A DNA stretch of 34,463 bases from Planctomycetota bacterium (lineage in GTDB: Bacteria > Planctomycetota > Planctomycetia > Pirellulales > Pirellulaceae): assembly GCA_029259935.1 (NCBI GenBank), contig JAJDEH010000291.1, forward strand, positions 1-34,463, given 5' to 3'. The first letter of the stretch is position 1. Each line of letters starts with the position of its first letter. The notes under the pieces are model-generated. The model worked only from the letters and a program-made list of their open reading frames with translations. It did not search any database and was not told where the DNA came from. Of the stretch, positions 24,034-33,258 are shown in pieces. Made by a program: the position numbers and the translations under genes.

Positions 24034-26340
24034 ATGCAACGTCCGAACAGAAAACTAGCGATCGAACAACTCGAACAGAAAGTCATGTTGGCGGCCGATG
24101 TCTGCACTGAGCATGACCCATTGGAAACCGCGCCGGATACCGACGCGGCCGTCGAGTTTCGCACGATCGACGGAACGGAAAACAACGCCGAAAACCCGGA
24201 GTGGGGCAGCACCGACGAGCAACTTCTGCGACTGACGACGGTGGAATACGCGGACGGTATTTCGGACCCCGCTGGTACGGACCGGCCGAGTGCGCGCGAG
24301 GTGAGCAATGCGGTCGCCGATCAAATCGAATCGACGACGAACGACCGCTATCTGACCGACTTGGTTTGGTTGTGGGGACAGTTTGTCGACCATGATATTG
24401 ACTTGACCGAAAACGCCACCGACGAAAACGGCGATCCGACCGAACCGTGGCCGATCGACGTTCCCACCGGCGATCTTTATTTTGACCCCGACGGATCGGG
24501 CGACGATACGATCGGATTCAATCGTTCGGCCTACGACGAATCAACCGGTGATTCGCTCGACGATCCGCGCCAGCAGATCAATCAAATCACCGCCTATTTG
24601 GATGGTTCGGTGGTCTATGGATCGGATCAAGAGCGGTCGGATGCCCTGAGGACATTTGACGGCGGCAAACTCAAGACCAGCGAGGGCGATCTGCTGCCCT
24701 TCAACGAAGAAGGACTTGCCAACGCCGGCGGCACCAGTGATGCGTTGTTCCTGGCCGGTGACGTGCGAGCCAACGAAAATGCCGCGCTGACCGCCATGCA
24801 CACGCTGTGGGTCCGCGAGCATAATCGCATCGCTGATGAAATTGCGGCGGAGGATGCGACCCTTTCCGACGAAGAGATTTACCAGCAGGCCCGCGCGATG
24901 GTGACCGCCCAGATCCAGGCGATTACCTACAACGAGTTCCTGCCAGCACTGCTCGGCTTCGATGCCATCAGCGCTTACGACGGCTATGACTCGACGGTGA
25001 ACTCTGGAATCGCCAACATCTTCTCCACGTCCGCTTACCGGTTCGGACATAGTATGCTGTCCTCGGAACTGCTCCGTTTGAACAACGACGGCAGTGTGAT
25101 TGCGGACGGCAATCTATCGCTCTCCGAGGCCTTCTTCGCCCCGGACGAGCTAATCGACAATGGAATCGACTCGATCCTGCTGGGGACGGCGTCGCAACTG
25201 GCCCAGGAAATTGATAACCAAATCGTGGACGATGTTCGCAATTTCCTCTTCGGCCCTCCAGGCTCCGGCGGGTTTGACCTGGCATCGCTGAACATCCAGC
25301 GGGGTCGAGATCACGGTCTGCCGGACTACAACCAAGCCCGGATCGATTACGGCTTGGATCCCGTCGAATCGTTCGCCGATATCACGTCCGATTCCGTGCT
25401 GGCCGCCAAGCTCGAGGCGCTGTACGGCGACGTGAACAACATCGACGTGTGGGTCGGCGCGTTGGCCGAGGATCATGTGCCTGGTTCCAGCATGGGCGAA
25501 CTGAATCAAACGATTCTGGTCGACCAGTTCCAGCGCATCCGCGACGGCGATGCCCTGTGGTACCAAAACATCTTCTCGGGTCACGAACTGCGCGAAATCG
25601 AGAACACAACACTAGCGGACGTGATCGAACGCAACACGGATGTGGACGGTCTCCAAGGCAATGTGTTCTTCGACGCTTCGGTGATTTATCACGAAGTCGA
25701 CGCGCGCGGTCCTACGTCGGAAACTTCTGTCGTGGCGCGCGGCGATCAGGTCCAAATCGTGGACGGGCGCTCGCGTCGCGTCATCGAGAGCCGGCCGGCG
25801 GACGAAGTTTCGGCAGTGATCATCGTCGGCGCGGATCATCGGGCCGATCAAGTTCGAGTCGACACTCGGCAGAACGCTGATTGGAACGGTGAAGTGATTG
25901 TCCACGGCGGCGCGGGACGAGGTGACACGGTCACCGTGGTCGGCACTCGAGCCGTGGACGACATCGAAATCACGGCCGCGGAAATCTCGGTCAATGGACA
26001 GTCGATCGAATATTCAGGCATTGAAACGATCTACGTCCAGGCCCATCGCGGACAAGACGATATTCAAATCGCCGACGATGTCGAAGCGCGAGTCGTCGTC
26101 TTGGACCGCGCCGGACCGCGCCAACAGCACGATCGTCAAGGTGAGTCTTCACGGAACCAGCAGTTGGTTCAAAACGATGGTGCCACCGAAAACGATGGCG
26201 TGCAAACGGGTCCGTCGCCTGGCAACTCTCAGCGACGCACGCGTTTCACCGCTCAACCGTTCGATGCGGACATGCTGCTTAATCACGGTGATTTGCTGGC
26301 CCATATCGATTCGATAATTTCGCCACGGCGAAGAGGCTAG
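24034..26340 (+). CDS. Secreted animal-type haem peroxidase (peroxidasin/myeloperoxidase family)
   Basis: 768 residues from ATG 24034, set by GGGGGA 7 nt upstream; the frame is open further back but runs through the pyrimidine tract and the EF-hand gene. The N-terminus (LAIEQLEQKVMLAADV) resembles the planctomycete LEPR-XLL export motif. The peroxidase domain covers residues about 60-560. By comparison with myeloperoxidase: WGQ with Gln116, Asp119 (haem ester), His120 (distal) and Asp121 (calcium) in WGQFVDHDIDL; catalytic Arg245 and Glu248 in DVRANEN; proximal His339 in YRFGHSML; and the signature NIQRGRDHGLPDYNQAR. The residue matching the myeloperoxidase sulfonium Met243 is Asn249. The C-terminal ~200 residues are beta-rich and acidic with no named domain. 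It probably oxidises halides or phenolics outside the cell. Confidence 0.93.
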   Translation: MQRPNRKLAIEQLEQKVMLAADVCTEHDPLETAPDTDAAVEFRTIDGTENNAENPEWGSTDEQLLRLTTVEYADGISDPAGTDRPSAREVSNAVADQIESTTNDRYLTDLVWLWGQFVDHDIDLTENATDENGDPTEPWPIDVPTGDLYFDPDGSGDDTIGFNRSAYDESTGDSLDDPRQQINQITAYLDGSVVYGSDQERSDALRTFDGGKLKTSEGDLLPFNEEGLANAGGTSDALFLAGDVRANENAALTAMHTLWVREHNRIADEIAAEDATLSDEEIYQQARAMVTAQIQAITYNEFLPALLGFDAISAYDGYDSTVNSGIANIFSTSAYRFGHSMLSSELLRLNNDGSVIADGNLSLSEAFFAPDELIDNGIDSILLGTASQLAQEIDNQIVDDVRNFLFGPPGSGGFDLASLNIQRGRDHGLPDYNQARIDYGLDPVESFADITSDSVLAAKLEALYGDVNNIDVWVGALAEDHVPGSSMGELNQTILVDQFQRIRDGDALWYQNIFSGHELREIENTTLADVIERNTDVDGLQGNVFFDASVIYHEVDARGPTSETSVVARGDQVQIVDGRSRRVIESRPADEVSAVIIVGADHRADQVRVDTRQNADWNGEVIVHGGAGRGDTVTVVGTRAVDDIEITAAEISVNGQSIEYSGIETIYVQAHRGQDDIQIADDVEARVVVLDRAGPRQQHDRQGESSRNQQLVQNDGATENDGVQTGPSPGNSQRRTRFTAQPFDADMLLNHGDLLAHIDSIISPRRRG

Positions 26341-26366
26341 TAACCCGAAATCCGCCACCAAACTGA

Positions 26367-26421
26367 GCCCTCTGCGCGCCGCGACTGCACCCTCCCCCTT
26401 CTAGGCGCGACCGCAGAGGGC
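26367..26421 (+). terminator. Hairpin downstream of the peroxidase gene
   Basis: GCCCTCTGCG (26367-26376) pairs perfectly with CGCAGAGGGC (26412-26421), with inner CGCC/GGCG pairing and a loop of about 23 nt, followed by GTTTCC. It lies 27 nt after the peroxidase stop. The poor T-tract makes it an uncertain intrinsic terminator. The rest of the gap to 26586 shows no gene. Confidence 0.5.
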
Positions 26422-26586
26422 GTTTCCGGATATCTACGTTCGGCAACGTGGTGGAAAGTGACGACATCGCTTCTTGGGGCGGGGGATTGTTGCTATAAGC
26501 GGTCGGGAAAAATCAACATGAAATCAATCCGCTTGCTAGCATTTTCATCCACTCCGCCGATGGGAAACTCGACGTTGGAGTAGAAC

Positions 26587-27714
26587 GTGGTTGGGACCCT
26601 CCGGGTATATGTTGTCGCGGAAACATTCAAGGTGTTCTGCGTCGTTTTGACGGCAACGCTGCTGATGATTACGCTGGGCGGCGCGGTGCAAGAAGCCGTG
26701 CGACGCGGGCTGCCCTTGTCCGTCATGGCCCGGTTGCTGCCCTACCTGGTTCCGGAGTCGCTGAAGTTCGTCTTGCCTTTCAGCATCCTGTACGCCGTCT
26801 GCTCGGTCTTTGGCAAAATGTCGGCGGACAACGAATTGCTGGCACTGAAGTCCGCCGGGCTGAATCCGCTACGTGTGTTGTGGCCCGTTTTGTTGTTCGC
26901 TTACGTGCTGTCTATCATTTCGGTGGGGGCACAAGACTTTAGCGCGTCGTGGTCACGATCCCATTTGAAACGGGTCCTCTGTGAATCGGTGGACGACATC
27001 GCGCTGGGCGTCCTGCGGGCCAGTCATTTGTTCGCCGTGGATAAGCTGCAGATCGTGGTGAGCGACGTGCAGGGCCGGCGTCTGAAACAAGCAGTCTTCA
27101 TCGTTCGCGGTGACCAGGGCAAGCCGGCCATCACCTTAACGGCCGAGGAAGCCGAGCTATCGTATGACAAAGGGAAAGAGTCTTTGGCCGTGCACTGCCG
27201 CAATGGCACTCTGGAAATGGGAACCGTGGATTTGGTTTTCAAGGATTGGTTCGTCCAACATATACCGTTGCCCAATACCGCGAACCTGGCTGACAACCAA
27301 TTAAACCCGGCAGAGTTGGCGGCGCGCCGCATCCCCAGACAAATCGCCTATCAGCGGGGCGTGATTCAGGAACTGGAGGCTTCTTCGGTGCCGCTGGATC
27401 CGGCAGCGCTAGAATACCAACGTCAACGGCTTTACCGCTTGCAGGCCGAACGGTCGCGACGCTGGGCGAACGGATTCGCCTGTTTTTGCTTTGCCTTCGT
27501 GGGTGCCACGATGGCGATGTGGTCGCGATCGGGGGAAGGACTGTCGGTGTTCTTCTTATGCATTCTGCCAATCTTGTTGCTCTACTATCCGCTGCTGGTT
27601 GTCGGTGAGATGATTGCCCGGCGGGGGTTTCTGCCTCCCTATTCTGTTTGGTTGGCGGACGCGGTCATGTTGGCCGCTGGTTTGGTAATCCTGAAGTCGA
27701 AGGACATTCGTTGA
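26587..27714 (+). CDS. LptF/LptG (YjgP/YjgQ) family permease
   Basis: 375 residues from a GTG start with GGAG (26577-26580) 6 nt upstream. It has the family layout: N-terminal membrane helices (VYVVAETFKVFCVVLTATLLMI; LVPESLKFVLPFSILYAVCSVFG) with the signature SADNELLALKSAGLNPLRV, then a third helix. A soluble beta-rich periplasmic domain follows (residues about 125-230, TLTAEEAELSYDKGKESLAVHC). Three C-terminal helices close the protein, the last reading LADAVMLAAGLVILKS. LptF and LptG form the membrane part of the exporter that moves lipopolysaccharide to the outer membrane, with LptB as ATPase. Only one copy is here; the partner must be elsewhere or the protein may pair with itself. Neighbouring glycosyltransferases fit an envelope-lipid role. 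Confidence 0.92.
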   Translation: MVGTLRVYVVAETFKVFCVVLTATLLMITLGGAVQEAVRRGLPLSVMARLLPYLVPESLKFVLPFSILYAVCSVFGKMSADNELLALKSAGLNPLRVLWPVLLFAYVLSIISVGAQDFSASWSRSHLKRVLCESVDDIALGVLRASHLFAVDKLQIVVSDVQGRRLKQAVFIVRGDQGKPAITLTAEEAELSYDKGKESLAVHCRNGTLEMGTVDLVFKDWFVQHIPLPNTANLADNQLNPAELAARRIPRQIAYQRGVIQELEASSVPLDPAALEYQRQRLYRLQAERSRRWANGFACFCFAFVGATMAMWSRSGEGLSVFFLCILPILLLYYPLLVVGEMIARRGFLPPYSVWLADAVMLAAGLVILKSKDIR

Positions 27715-27835
27715 CTCCGTAAGAAGGAACGTCACACCGGGTAGGGTAGGGTTGGACGCAAATCGCATTCAGTTTCGATCGCAGGAAATGGACGACTCCG
27801 AGCAATGAGTTCGGAAGATCATATCGGAAAATCCA

Positions 27836-29377
27836 ATGGAGAGGGCGTTTCCCATTTCTACGTCAAATCGAGGCGCGCCGCCATGCACTTCTCAACTAGC
27901 GAAACAAAGGCGGTCCATCTATCTGGCCCTCACGCTGGCCGTGGTGGCCGTCGGGTTGAGTCTGAGGTGCTACCATTATGGTCGAGCGCCTTCGGTCTGG
28001 CACGACGAGGCGGCACTGATCGTTAATGTATTGGAGAGAGACTTCGGTCAGTTGCTTGGTCCGTTAACCTTCTCAGAAGCCGCTCCGCCGTTGTTTCTTT
28101 GGCTTGAAAAAGCGATCACGCTGGTTTTTGGCGAAGGCGTATATGCGCTGCGTGCCGTTCCGTTTCTAGCGAGTTGTGCAAGTCTGGTCGCATTGACGGT
28201 CCTCTCTCGTCGTCGGCTTGAACCGGCCGCTTGGCCATGTGCCGCCTTACTTCTGGCGTGTTCCGACCGACTACTGTGGCACGGCTGCGAAGCAAAACAA
28301 TATTCTGTCGAAGTGCTGGTCGCGATCTTATTGCTACTGGTTTACGAACAACTCAAGGTCTGGCCGATCTGCCGCCGGCAGATTGCGTTTGCATGCCTCG
28401 CTCCCGTCGTGATCTGGCTAGCCTACCCGGCAGTTTTTCTATTTGGCGGGGTTGCGATCGCGTTTTTGATTGAGGTTTGGAGTTTGCGACAAAGATCGGC
28501 GTGGCTGGGATTTGTGATTCTATGTCTCGTGATCGTGGTGAGCTTCGCCTTCTTGGTTTTGGGACCCATCGCCGAACAGCGTGATGTGCATATCGTCAAC
28601 TGTTGGGCCAGAATGGGTAAGTTCCCGGACTTGCAACGCGCCGAGACGGTGCCTATTTGGACGATAACCTCGTCCGCCGATCTCTTCGGTTACTGCTTTC
28701 GGCCCATCGGACACCTGTGCCTGCCGCTGGCCGTTGTCGGTGGAATACTGCTGTATCAACATTACGGTGCGCGCTGGTTAGCCCTGCTGGTTGTACCCAT
28801 CTTGCTAGCCTACGTTGCGTCCTTCCTAAGAGCTTATCCGTTTGGAGGATCGCGCGTCATGGCGTACTGCGCGCCGGCCTTGGCGATGCTCGCGGCGGCA
28901 GGAATTCCGCCCACGATGAGGTGGCTCAGGTCGCGAAACCAGTTGGCGACCGGACTGCTATTCATCTTTCTGGCGATCATGCCTGGATGGGCTGTCTATC
29001 GTATCGTAGTGCCGTGGGATCGCGCGGATTCAGACCGTGCGGCGGCCTTTGTGCTAGCGAATCGCTCTGTCAACGATCTTGTCACCTCGAACCACTGGGA
29101 ATACCGCTATTACTTCCGCAAATTGGAGATGACTCATGTTCCATTGCAAGACTTTTCAGTTCCCGCCGTTGAGAGATTTTGGGTTGTGGCTACGGCAGCG
29201 GAAGCTCGCGACCGAAATGAAATCATCGAACAGTTGAAGGGGGGGAAATGGCGCATCATCACTCAGCGTGAATTCCGGCGGACTTCGGTGGTGTTGCTCA
29301 AACGTGAGAATACTCGTCCTGACGCGGTGACTATTGGAACTGTCCTCACTAGAAGTAGAGCGACATCCGTTAAATGA
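27836..29377 (+). CDS. Polytopic glycosyltransferase, GT39/ArnT-like
   Basis: 513 residues with about 10-12 predicted membrane helices. The first periplasmic loop carries SVWHDEAALIVN, with Asp57-Glu58; an acidic pair here is the catalytic signature of GT-C enzymes (dolichyl- or undecaprenyl-phosphate-sugar dependent transferases such as ArnT). The C-terminal ~100 residues form a soluble domain outside the membrane (LANRSVNDLVTSNHWEYRYYF...). The start at ATG 27836 has only a weak GGAAAA upstream. The stop at 29377 overlaps an ATG of the next membrane protein, so the two may be coupled. Donor and acceptor sugars cannot be read from the sequence. Confidence 0.85.
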   Translation: MERAFPISTSNRGAPPCTSQLAKQRRSIYLALTLAVVAVGLSLRCYHYGRAPSVWHDEAALIVNVLERDFGQLLGPLTFSEAAPPLFLWLEKAITLVFGEGVYALRAVPFLASCASLVALTVLSRRRLEPAAWPCAALLLACSDRLLWHGCEAKQYSVEVLVAILLLLVYEQLKVWPICRRQIAFACLAPVVIWLAYPAVFLFGGVAIAFLIEVWSLRQRSAWLGFVILCLVIVVSFAFLVLGPIAEQRDVHIVNCWARMGKFPDLQRAETVPIWTITSSADLFGYCFRPIGHLCLPLAVVGGILLYQHYGARWLALLVVPILLAYVASFLRAYPFGGSRVMAYCAPALAMLAAAGIPPTMRWLRSRNQLATGLLFIFLAIMPGWAVYRIVVPWDRADSDRAAAFVLANRSVNDLVTSNHWEYRYYFRKLEMTHVPLQDFSVPAVERFWVVATAAEARDRNEIIEQLKGGKWRIITQREFRRTSVVLLKRENTRPDAVTIGTVLTRSRATSVK

Positions 29378-29418
29378 CCGGTGCTGGCACTCGAAGTTTT
29401 CCAAGAGGATGCTGTTTC

Positions 29419-30918
29419 GTGTCGAAGAACATCCCAAGCAATCACTTTCAGCCTATTCTCAAATCCATGGCGTCACGCATAGTATTGATCGCAGCCTCAA
29501 TCGTCGCCGCTGTCAGTGCGTTGCCCTTTGCCGGCAGTTGGAACGACGGCGCTTCGTTGGCGTCCGTTGAATGCCTTGTGGATTACCAGACATTCGCCAT
29601 TGATCAGTCGATCTATGTCGATTGTTCACGAACGAATCGGCAGGCCGCGACACCGTATTCCGCCAATGAACCACGGCTCAACCGCCGTGGAACGCTGGAT
29701 CGCGTCCTAGTCGACGGCCGATTCTACGCCGCGAAACCACCCGTTCCGATGCTGCTGATGGCCGCGCCCTACAAAGTCGTCCAGGGTTGCACCGGGCTGA
29801 CCGCGCGGCGCTCGCCCGGCGCTTTCGCCTATGCGATCACGTTGCTTTCATCCGGCGTAGCCTACGTCGTGGCCGTCTTTTGCATCTATCAACTGGCACG
29901 CCGTCAACTGCGGTCCACGCGGATGGTGCTGCTGTTGTCTGGCAGCTTCGCGGTGGGTTCGTTGGCCTTGGTGTACTCGCGCCACGTTAACACGCACATC
30001 TTGCAATTGGAGGCGGTTGCCGCGTTGTTGCTAACGATGCAAGTTTTCGCCGAGCGCGTGAGAAGTGGGAAGATCCCCTGGCTGCTTGCCGTCACGTTAG
30101 GCACGCTGACCGGCTTGGCATTCGTTATGGATCAAGGCGTGGGACCGGTGCTGGTGGTTTGCGTGTTTCCACTGGTCGCGTGGCGCTGCTGGCCGCTAAG
30201 GAAGCCGGGGGTGTTGCTGTTCTTGATCTTCCTCAGCTCGGCGAGTCCGTGGATCGTCGCTCAACTTGCCTTGAACTTTCAGTTAGGCCATACCATCGCG
30301 CCCATCAACTCCGTCCCGGAGTATTTCGCTTGGGAAGGTTCGCCTTGGAATGTGGAAACAATGTCGGGCAATTACTCTCATCCCAATCTGTTCAGCGCCG
30401 CGGTGTATTCCCTGGACTTGCTGTATGGCAAACACGGGTTTCTGCTGCACAGTCCGGTGTTGCTCGGATCGGTGGTGGCGGTGTTCTATCTGCTGCTGAA
30501 GCATCGCCGCCTGCCGGAAACGGCGGAACTATGGTTTTGTCTTTGCTTTTGTGTGGGCAGTTGGTTGTTGTACTCTTGGGGTTCCAATAACTATTCGGGA
30601 CAGTGCGTTTCCATTCGGTGGTTTCTGCCGTTGCTCGCTCCCGGTTACTTTATCGCCGTGATTCACTTGCGCGAGCGGCCCGATGCATGGCCCCACTATC
30701 TGATTCTGTTGAGCTGGGGCATGTTGTTGGGTGTTTTGATGTGGTGGCAGGGTCCATGGACCGCGCGGATGATACCCGGCTACTGGTTCATCTTGGCCCT
30801 GTTGCTGGTTACTTGGCTGTTGTATGGCTGGAACGCCTGGAGACGCGGGCGATGGGCTGGTTGGCTTGATAAATCACCACATCGCGCTGTCGCAGCGCAG
30901 GGTCGCCCGGGATCGTGA
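29419..30918 (+). CDS. Polytopic membrane protein, probable GT-C glycosyltransferase
   Basis: About 499 residues from GTG 29419, which has AGAGGA (29404-29409) 9 nt upstream. An ATG at 29374, overlapping the previous stop as ATGA, and an ATG at 29467 (MASRIVLIAAS) are alternatives. The first helix is IVLIAASIVAAVSALPF; the first outer loop contains NDGASLASVECLVDYQTFAIDQS, with acidic residues in the GT-C position; about 10 further helices follow. A separate outer loop carries APINSVPEYFAWEGSPWNVE and NYSHPN. The sequence ends in a basic tail after WLLYGWNAWRRGR. The last 110 nt overlap the 3' end of the next, oppositely transcribed gene. The substrate is unknown; placement with the preceding gene suggests the same glycan or lipid pathway. 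Confidence 0.8.
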   Translation: MSKNIPSNHFQPILKSMASRIVLIAASIVAAVSALPFAGSWNDGASLASVECLVDYQTFAIDQSIYVDCSRTNRQAATPYSANEPRLNRRGTLDRVLVDGRFYAAKPPVPMLLMAAPYKVVQGCTGLTARRSPGAFAYAITLLSSGVAYVVAVFCIYQLARRQLRSTRMVLLLSGSFAVGSLALVYSRHVNTHILQLEAVAALLLTMQVFAERVRSGKIPWLLAVTLGTLTGLAFVMDQGVGPVLVVCVFPLVAWRCWPLRKPGVLLFLIFLSSASPWIVAQLALNFQLGHTIAPINSVPEYFAWEGSPWNVETMSGNYSHPNLFSAAVYSLDLLYGKHGFLLHSPVLLGSVVAVFYLLLKHRRLPETAELWFCLCFCVGSWLLYSWGSNNYSGQCVSIRWFLPLLAPGYFIAVIHLRERPDAWPHYLILLSWGMLLGVLMWWQGPWTARMIPGYWFILALLLVTWLLYGWNAWRRGRWAGWLDKSPHRAVAAQGRPGS

Positions 30919-32485
30919 CCGCCTTGCTGTATTGTTCAGAGAGCCGCGCGTCCCAAGCGGGGTCAAAGCGATCCGTTCCACGTTCGATGACGATGAAGCG
31001 ATGTTCGCCCTGGGCGGCTGATACCCAAACATCGGATGTCGCGTTTAGCGGTTCCGCGATGCTTTGGTCCCCACAGTAGTGCACAACGTGTTGCGAGTTG
31101 GAGAATACTCGATCGCCGCGCTCGGCGTGCGCCTCGACCCACTCGACGGCTCGCAGTTTGTGCAGGTGGCTGGGATGAAGCGGGCGAACCGACCGGCTGG
31201 TGAGTACGGCGACAATGACGATGACGGCAAAACCCGGCAACCAACCCAGTCGTCGATGCGCGCCGCAAAAGGATTGCATCCACTTTAGCAGTTGCATGAT
31301 TCCCATGGCCGCTATCGGAAGAACCAGAGCAATAAGCGGCAAGAGATGCCGACGCTCCATGTAGCCGCCCAGAAAGTAAAGCGCGATCAACAACGAAATG
31401 TGTGCGAGCCCCAACGTCCACAACAGACTCTGCGTCGGCACCTTGAGCTTGCGAAGCGCCCAAGGCAAACCAAAAAAATAGGGCACGATCAGCAGATGCA
31501 AGCCTTCCGTAAAGCGAAAACAAAACAAAGTCAGCGCCTTTCCTAGCGTTTTCAGCAACGAGGATTCTTCAGCCGGTGAGTCGGCAGGCGCTGCCGGCAT
31601 CGGCGCGGTGGCCGTGGCGGGAGAAGACTTAATGATGGGAGCTGTTTCAACCACTGGCTGGTTAACCGCGACCGGCGGTTGAACGGACGACCAGCCAATT
31701 TTGCTAGTGACCTTTTTGGTGACCTCGCCGGTGATCATCAAATATGGAGTGACAACGACCACGGCGCCCAACACAACCGATAGGCAACAGGCGGCACCTT
31801 GACGAAAGCCAAACTGCTGTCGGCAACAGATCAAAAACAACGACAGGAAAGCGGCCACGATCGCTACGCTTAACCCTTCGGGTCGGATCCAAAACGCGCC
31901 ACCGCTGACAGCTCCCGCCAACAGGAACCAAGGCCATCGCTTTCGGAGTAGGCCTTCGCAAGTCAGCCAGGTTGCGGCGAGAAACAACATCAAGTGCGGC
32001 GCGTCGCTCAGGGCATCGGCCGCATTTTGTCGGATAGCCGGCAGACAGGCGAAGAGGATACCCGCGTAATTGGCGGCTGCCACGCCGAGCATTCGCCGCG
32101 TAAGCTGCCAGATGAGCAGGACGGAAATCACGCTCGAAATCACGCCGACAAACCGGGCTGCGGCGATCCAGGATGCATCTGTTTCGACAAACTTCTCAAT
32201 CAACGGGCGAACAACCACGATCAGGGCGGGGAACCCGGCATGTTGATCGTTGTCGCGGATGGTTGTCAGTGGATCATGGGCCAATTTCTTGGCGAGTTCC
32301 ACAAAGGTAAACCCATCCACGGCCACGACGGGCGATCGCGCCACGATCAAACAGTGAATCAACACGGCCAACGCGACCGCAAACATCAACCAGCCGTACC
32401 GACGGAGAGTACCTCGAAGGTTGAAGATGCGGCGATCAGCGCGGCGTACCGAATTGGAATTTGTCGTCCGAGTGATGGTATGCAT
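30809..32485 (-). CDS. Polytopic glycosyltransferase, GT39-like
   Basis: About 558 residues from ATG 32485, with GAAGAG 6 nt upstream (complement of 32492-32497); a more upstream start at 32548 would overlap the PAP2 gene further. A cytoplasmic basic N-terminus leads to helix 1 (WLMFAVALAVLIHCLIVA). The first outer loop has VVAVDGFTFVELAKKLAHDP with DNDQHAGFPALI, matching the acidic-loop pattern of GT39 enzymes. A loop rich in Ala/Pro/Thr (residues about 280-310) interrupts the helices in the middle. After the last helix a soluble domain follows (LRAVEWVEAHAERGDRVFSN...). It overlaps PAP2 by 50 nt on the same strand and converges with the preceding gene over 110 nt. Confidence 0.85.
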   Translation of the reverse strand: MHTITRTTNSNSVRRADRRIFNLRGTLRRYGWLMFAVALAVLIHCLIVARSPVVAVDGFTFVELAKKLAHDPLTTIRDNDQHAGFPALIVVVRPLIEKFVETDASWIAAARFVGVISSVISVLLIWQLTRRMLGVAAANYAGILFACLPAIRQNAADALSDAPHLMLFLAATWLTCEGLLRKRWPWFLLAGAVSGGAFWIRPEGLSVAIVAAFLSLFLICCRQQFGFRQGAACCLSVVLGAVVVVTPYLMITGEVTKKVTSKIGWSSVQPPVAVNQPVVETAPIIKSSPATATAPMPAAPADSPAEESSLLKTLGKALTLFCFRFTEGLHLLIVPYFFGLPWALRKLKVPTQSLLWTLGLAHISLLIALYFLGGYMERRHLLPLIALVLPIAAMGIMQLLKWMQSFCGAHRRLGWLPGFAVIVIVAVLTSRSVRPLHPSHLHKLRAVEWVEAHAERGDRVFSNSQHVVHYCGDQSIAEPLNATSDVWVSAAQGEHRFIVIERGTDRFDPAWDARLSEQYSKAVTIPGDPALRQRDVVIYQANQPIARVSRRSSHTTAK

Positions 32486-33221
32486 GAACATCTCTTCGAG
32501 GAGAAATCGCGACTTCCGTTGGCTGGGGGCGGTTTCGACCAATGTCAAGAGCGACGTACAGAATCAGTCCCACGAAATAAACAATCGCGGCGGACCAAAG
32601 AATGTCGCTGGGAAAGTGTTGGCCTTGCATCATTCGCGTCAGGCCCACAAGCGTGCCATAGGCGGCACCTAAAAATCCGGCGACTAGGGCCAGTCGTCGG
32701 CTACGTCGGTAGATCAGAAATGCGGGCGCGATCAGGTAGAAGCCGGCTCCCGCATGTCCTGAAGGAAACGATTTGCTGGTACTCTGCAAGTCGACACTCC
32801 AAATCGGCCGATACTCGCGTGAACCTCCGAAAGCGGTCGTCTCTTCCGGCCGCGGGCGACCCCACAGCGGTTTTATCACGCCGTTGATCAGCAGGCCGGG
32901 CCCCAACGCCAGCAGCAACACCAAGAACAAGCCATCTTTTCTCCAAGGACGCAAGCGTGAACTGAACCAACCGAGCAGCGCCATGACGAATCCCCCGCCG
33001 GCGAGCAGATACGCGGGATATGGCGTGAGAAAATTTATCACGGTACTCGGCTTTCCATCCAAATACGGCCACGACAAATATTCGCCGCCGTGGAACAGTC
33101 GGCAAAGAGCCAAGTCCGCGCTCGTGCCGCACAGCATCAGACTGGCGAGCAGCAGCAGGGCTGGCGGAACCGCGAGAAGAAAAAATCGCTCTCGGCGGAT
33201 GGTGATTTTCGGTAATAGCAT
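32436..33221 (-). CDS. PAP2-family membrane phosphatase
   Basis: 261 residues from ATG 33221 (MLLPKITIRRERFFLL). A TTG start at 33242 is possible; neither has a good ribosome site. The three PAP2 phosphatase motifs are present: KPLWGRPRP, PSGHAGAG and TRMMQGQHFPSD (the normal SRxxxxxHxxxD with Thr for Ser). About six membrane helices surround them. Family members dephosphorylate lipid pyrophosphates or phosphates at the outer face of the inner membrane: undecaprenyl pyrophosphate, phosphatidylglycerol phosphate, or lipid A (LpxE). Lying between two GT39-like genes, it may recycle the lipid carrier released by those enzymes or remove a lipid A phosphate. It overlaps the downstream gene, implying an operon. 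Confidence 0.93.
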   Translation of the reverse strand: MLLPKITIRRERFFLLAVPPALLLLASLMLCGTSADLALCRLFHGGEYLSWPYLDGKPSTVINFLTPYPAYLLAGGGFVMALLGWFSSRLRPWRKDGLFLVLLLALGPGLLINGVIKPLWGRPRPEETTAFGGSREYRPIWSVDLQSTSKSFPSGHAGAGFYLIAPAFLIYRRSRRLALVAGFLGAAYGTLVGLTRMMQGQHFPSDILWSAAIVYFVGLILYVALDIGRNRPQPTEVAISPRRDVHAYHHSDDKFQFGTPR

Positions 33222-33258
33222 AAGTGAGTGAAAGTAACACAAAGCGGAGTTTAGGAAG

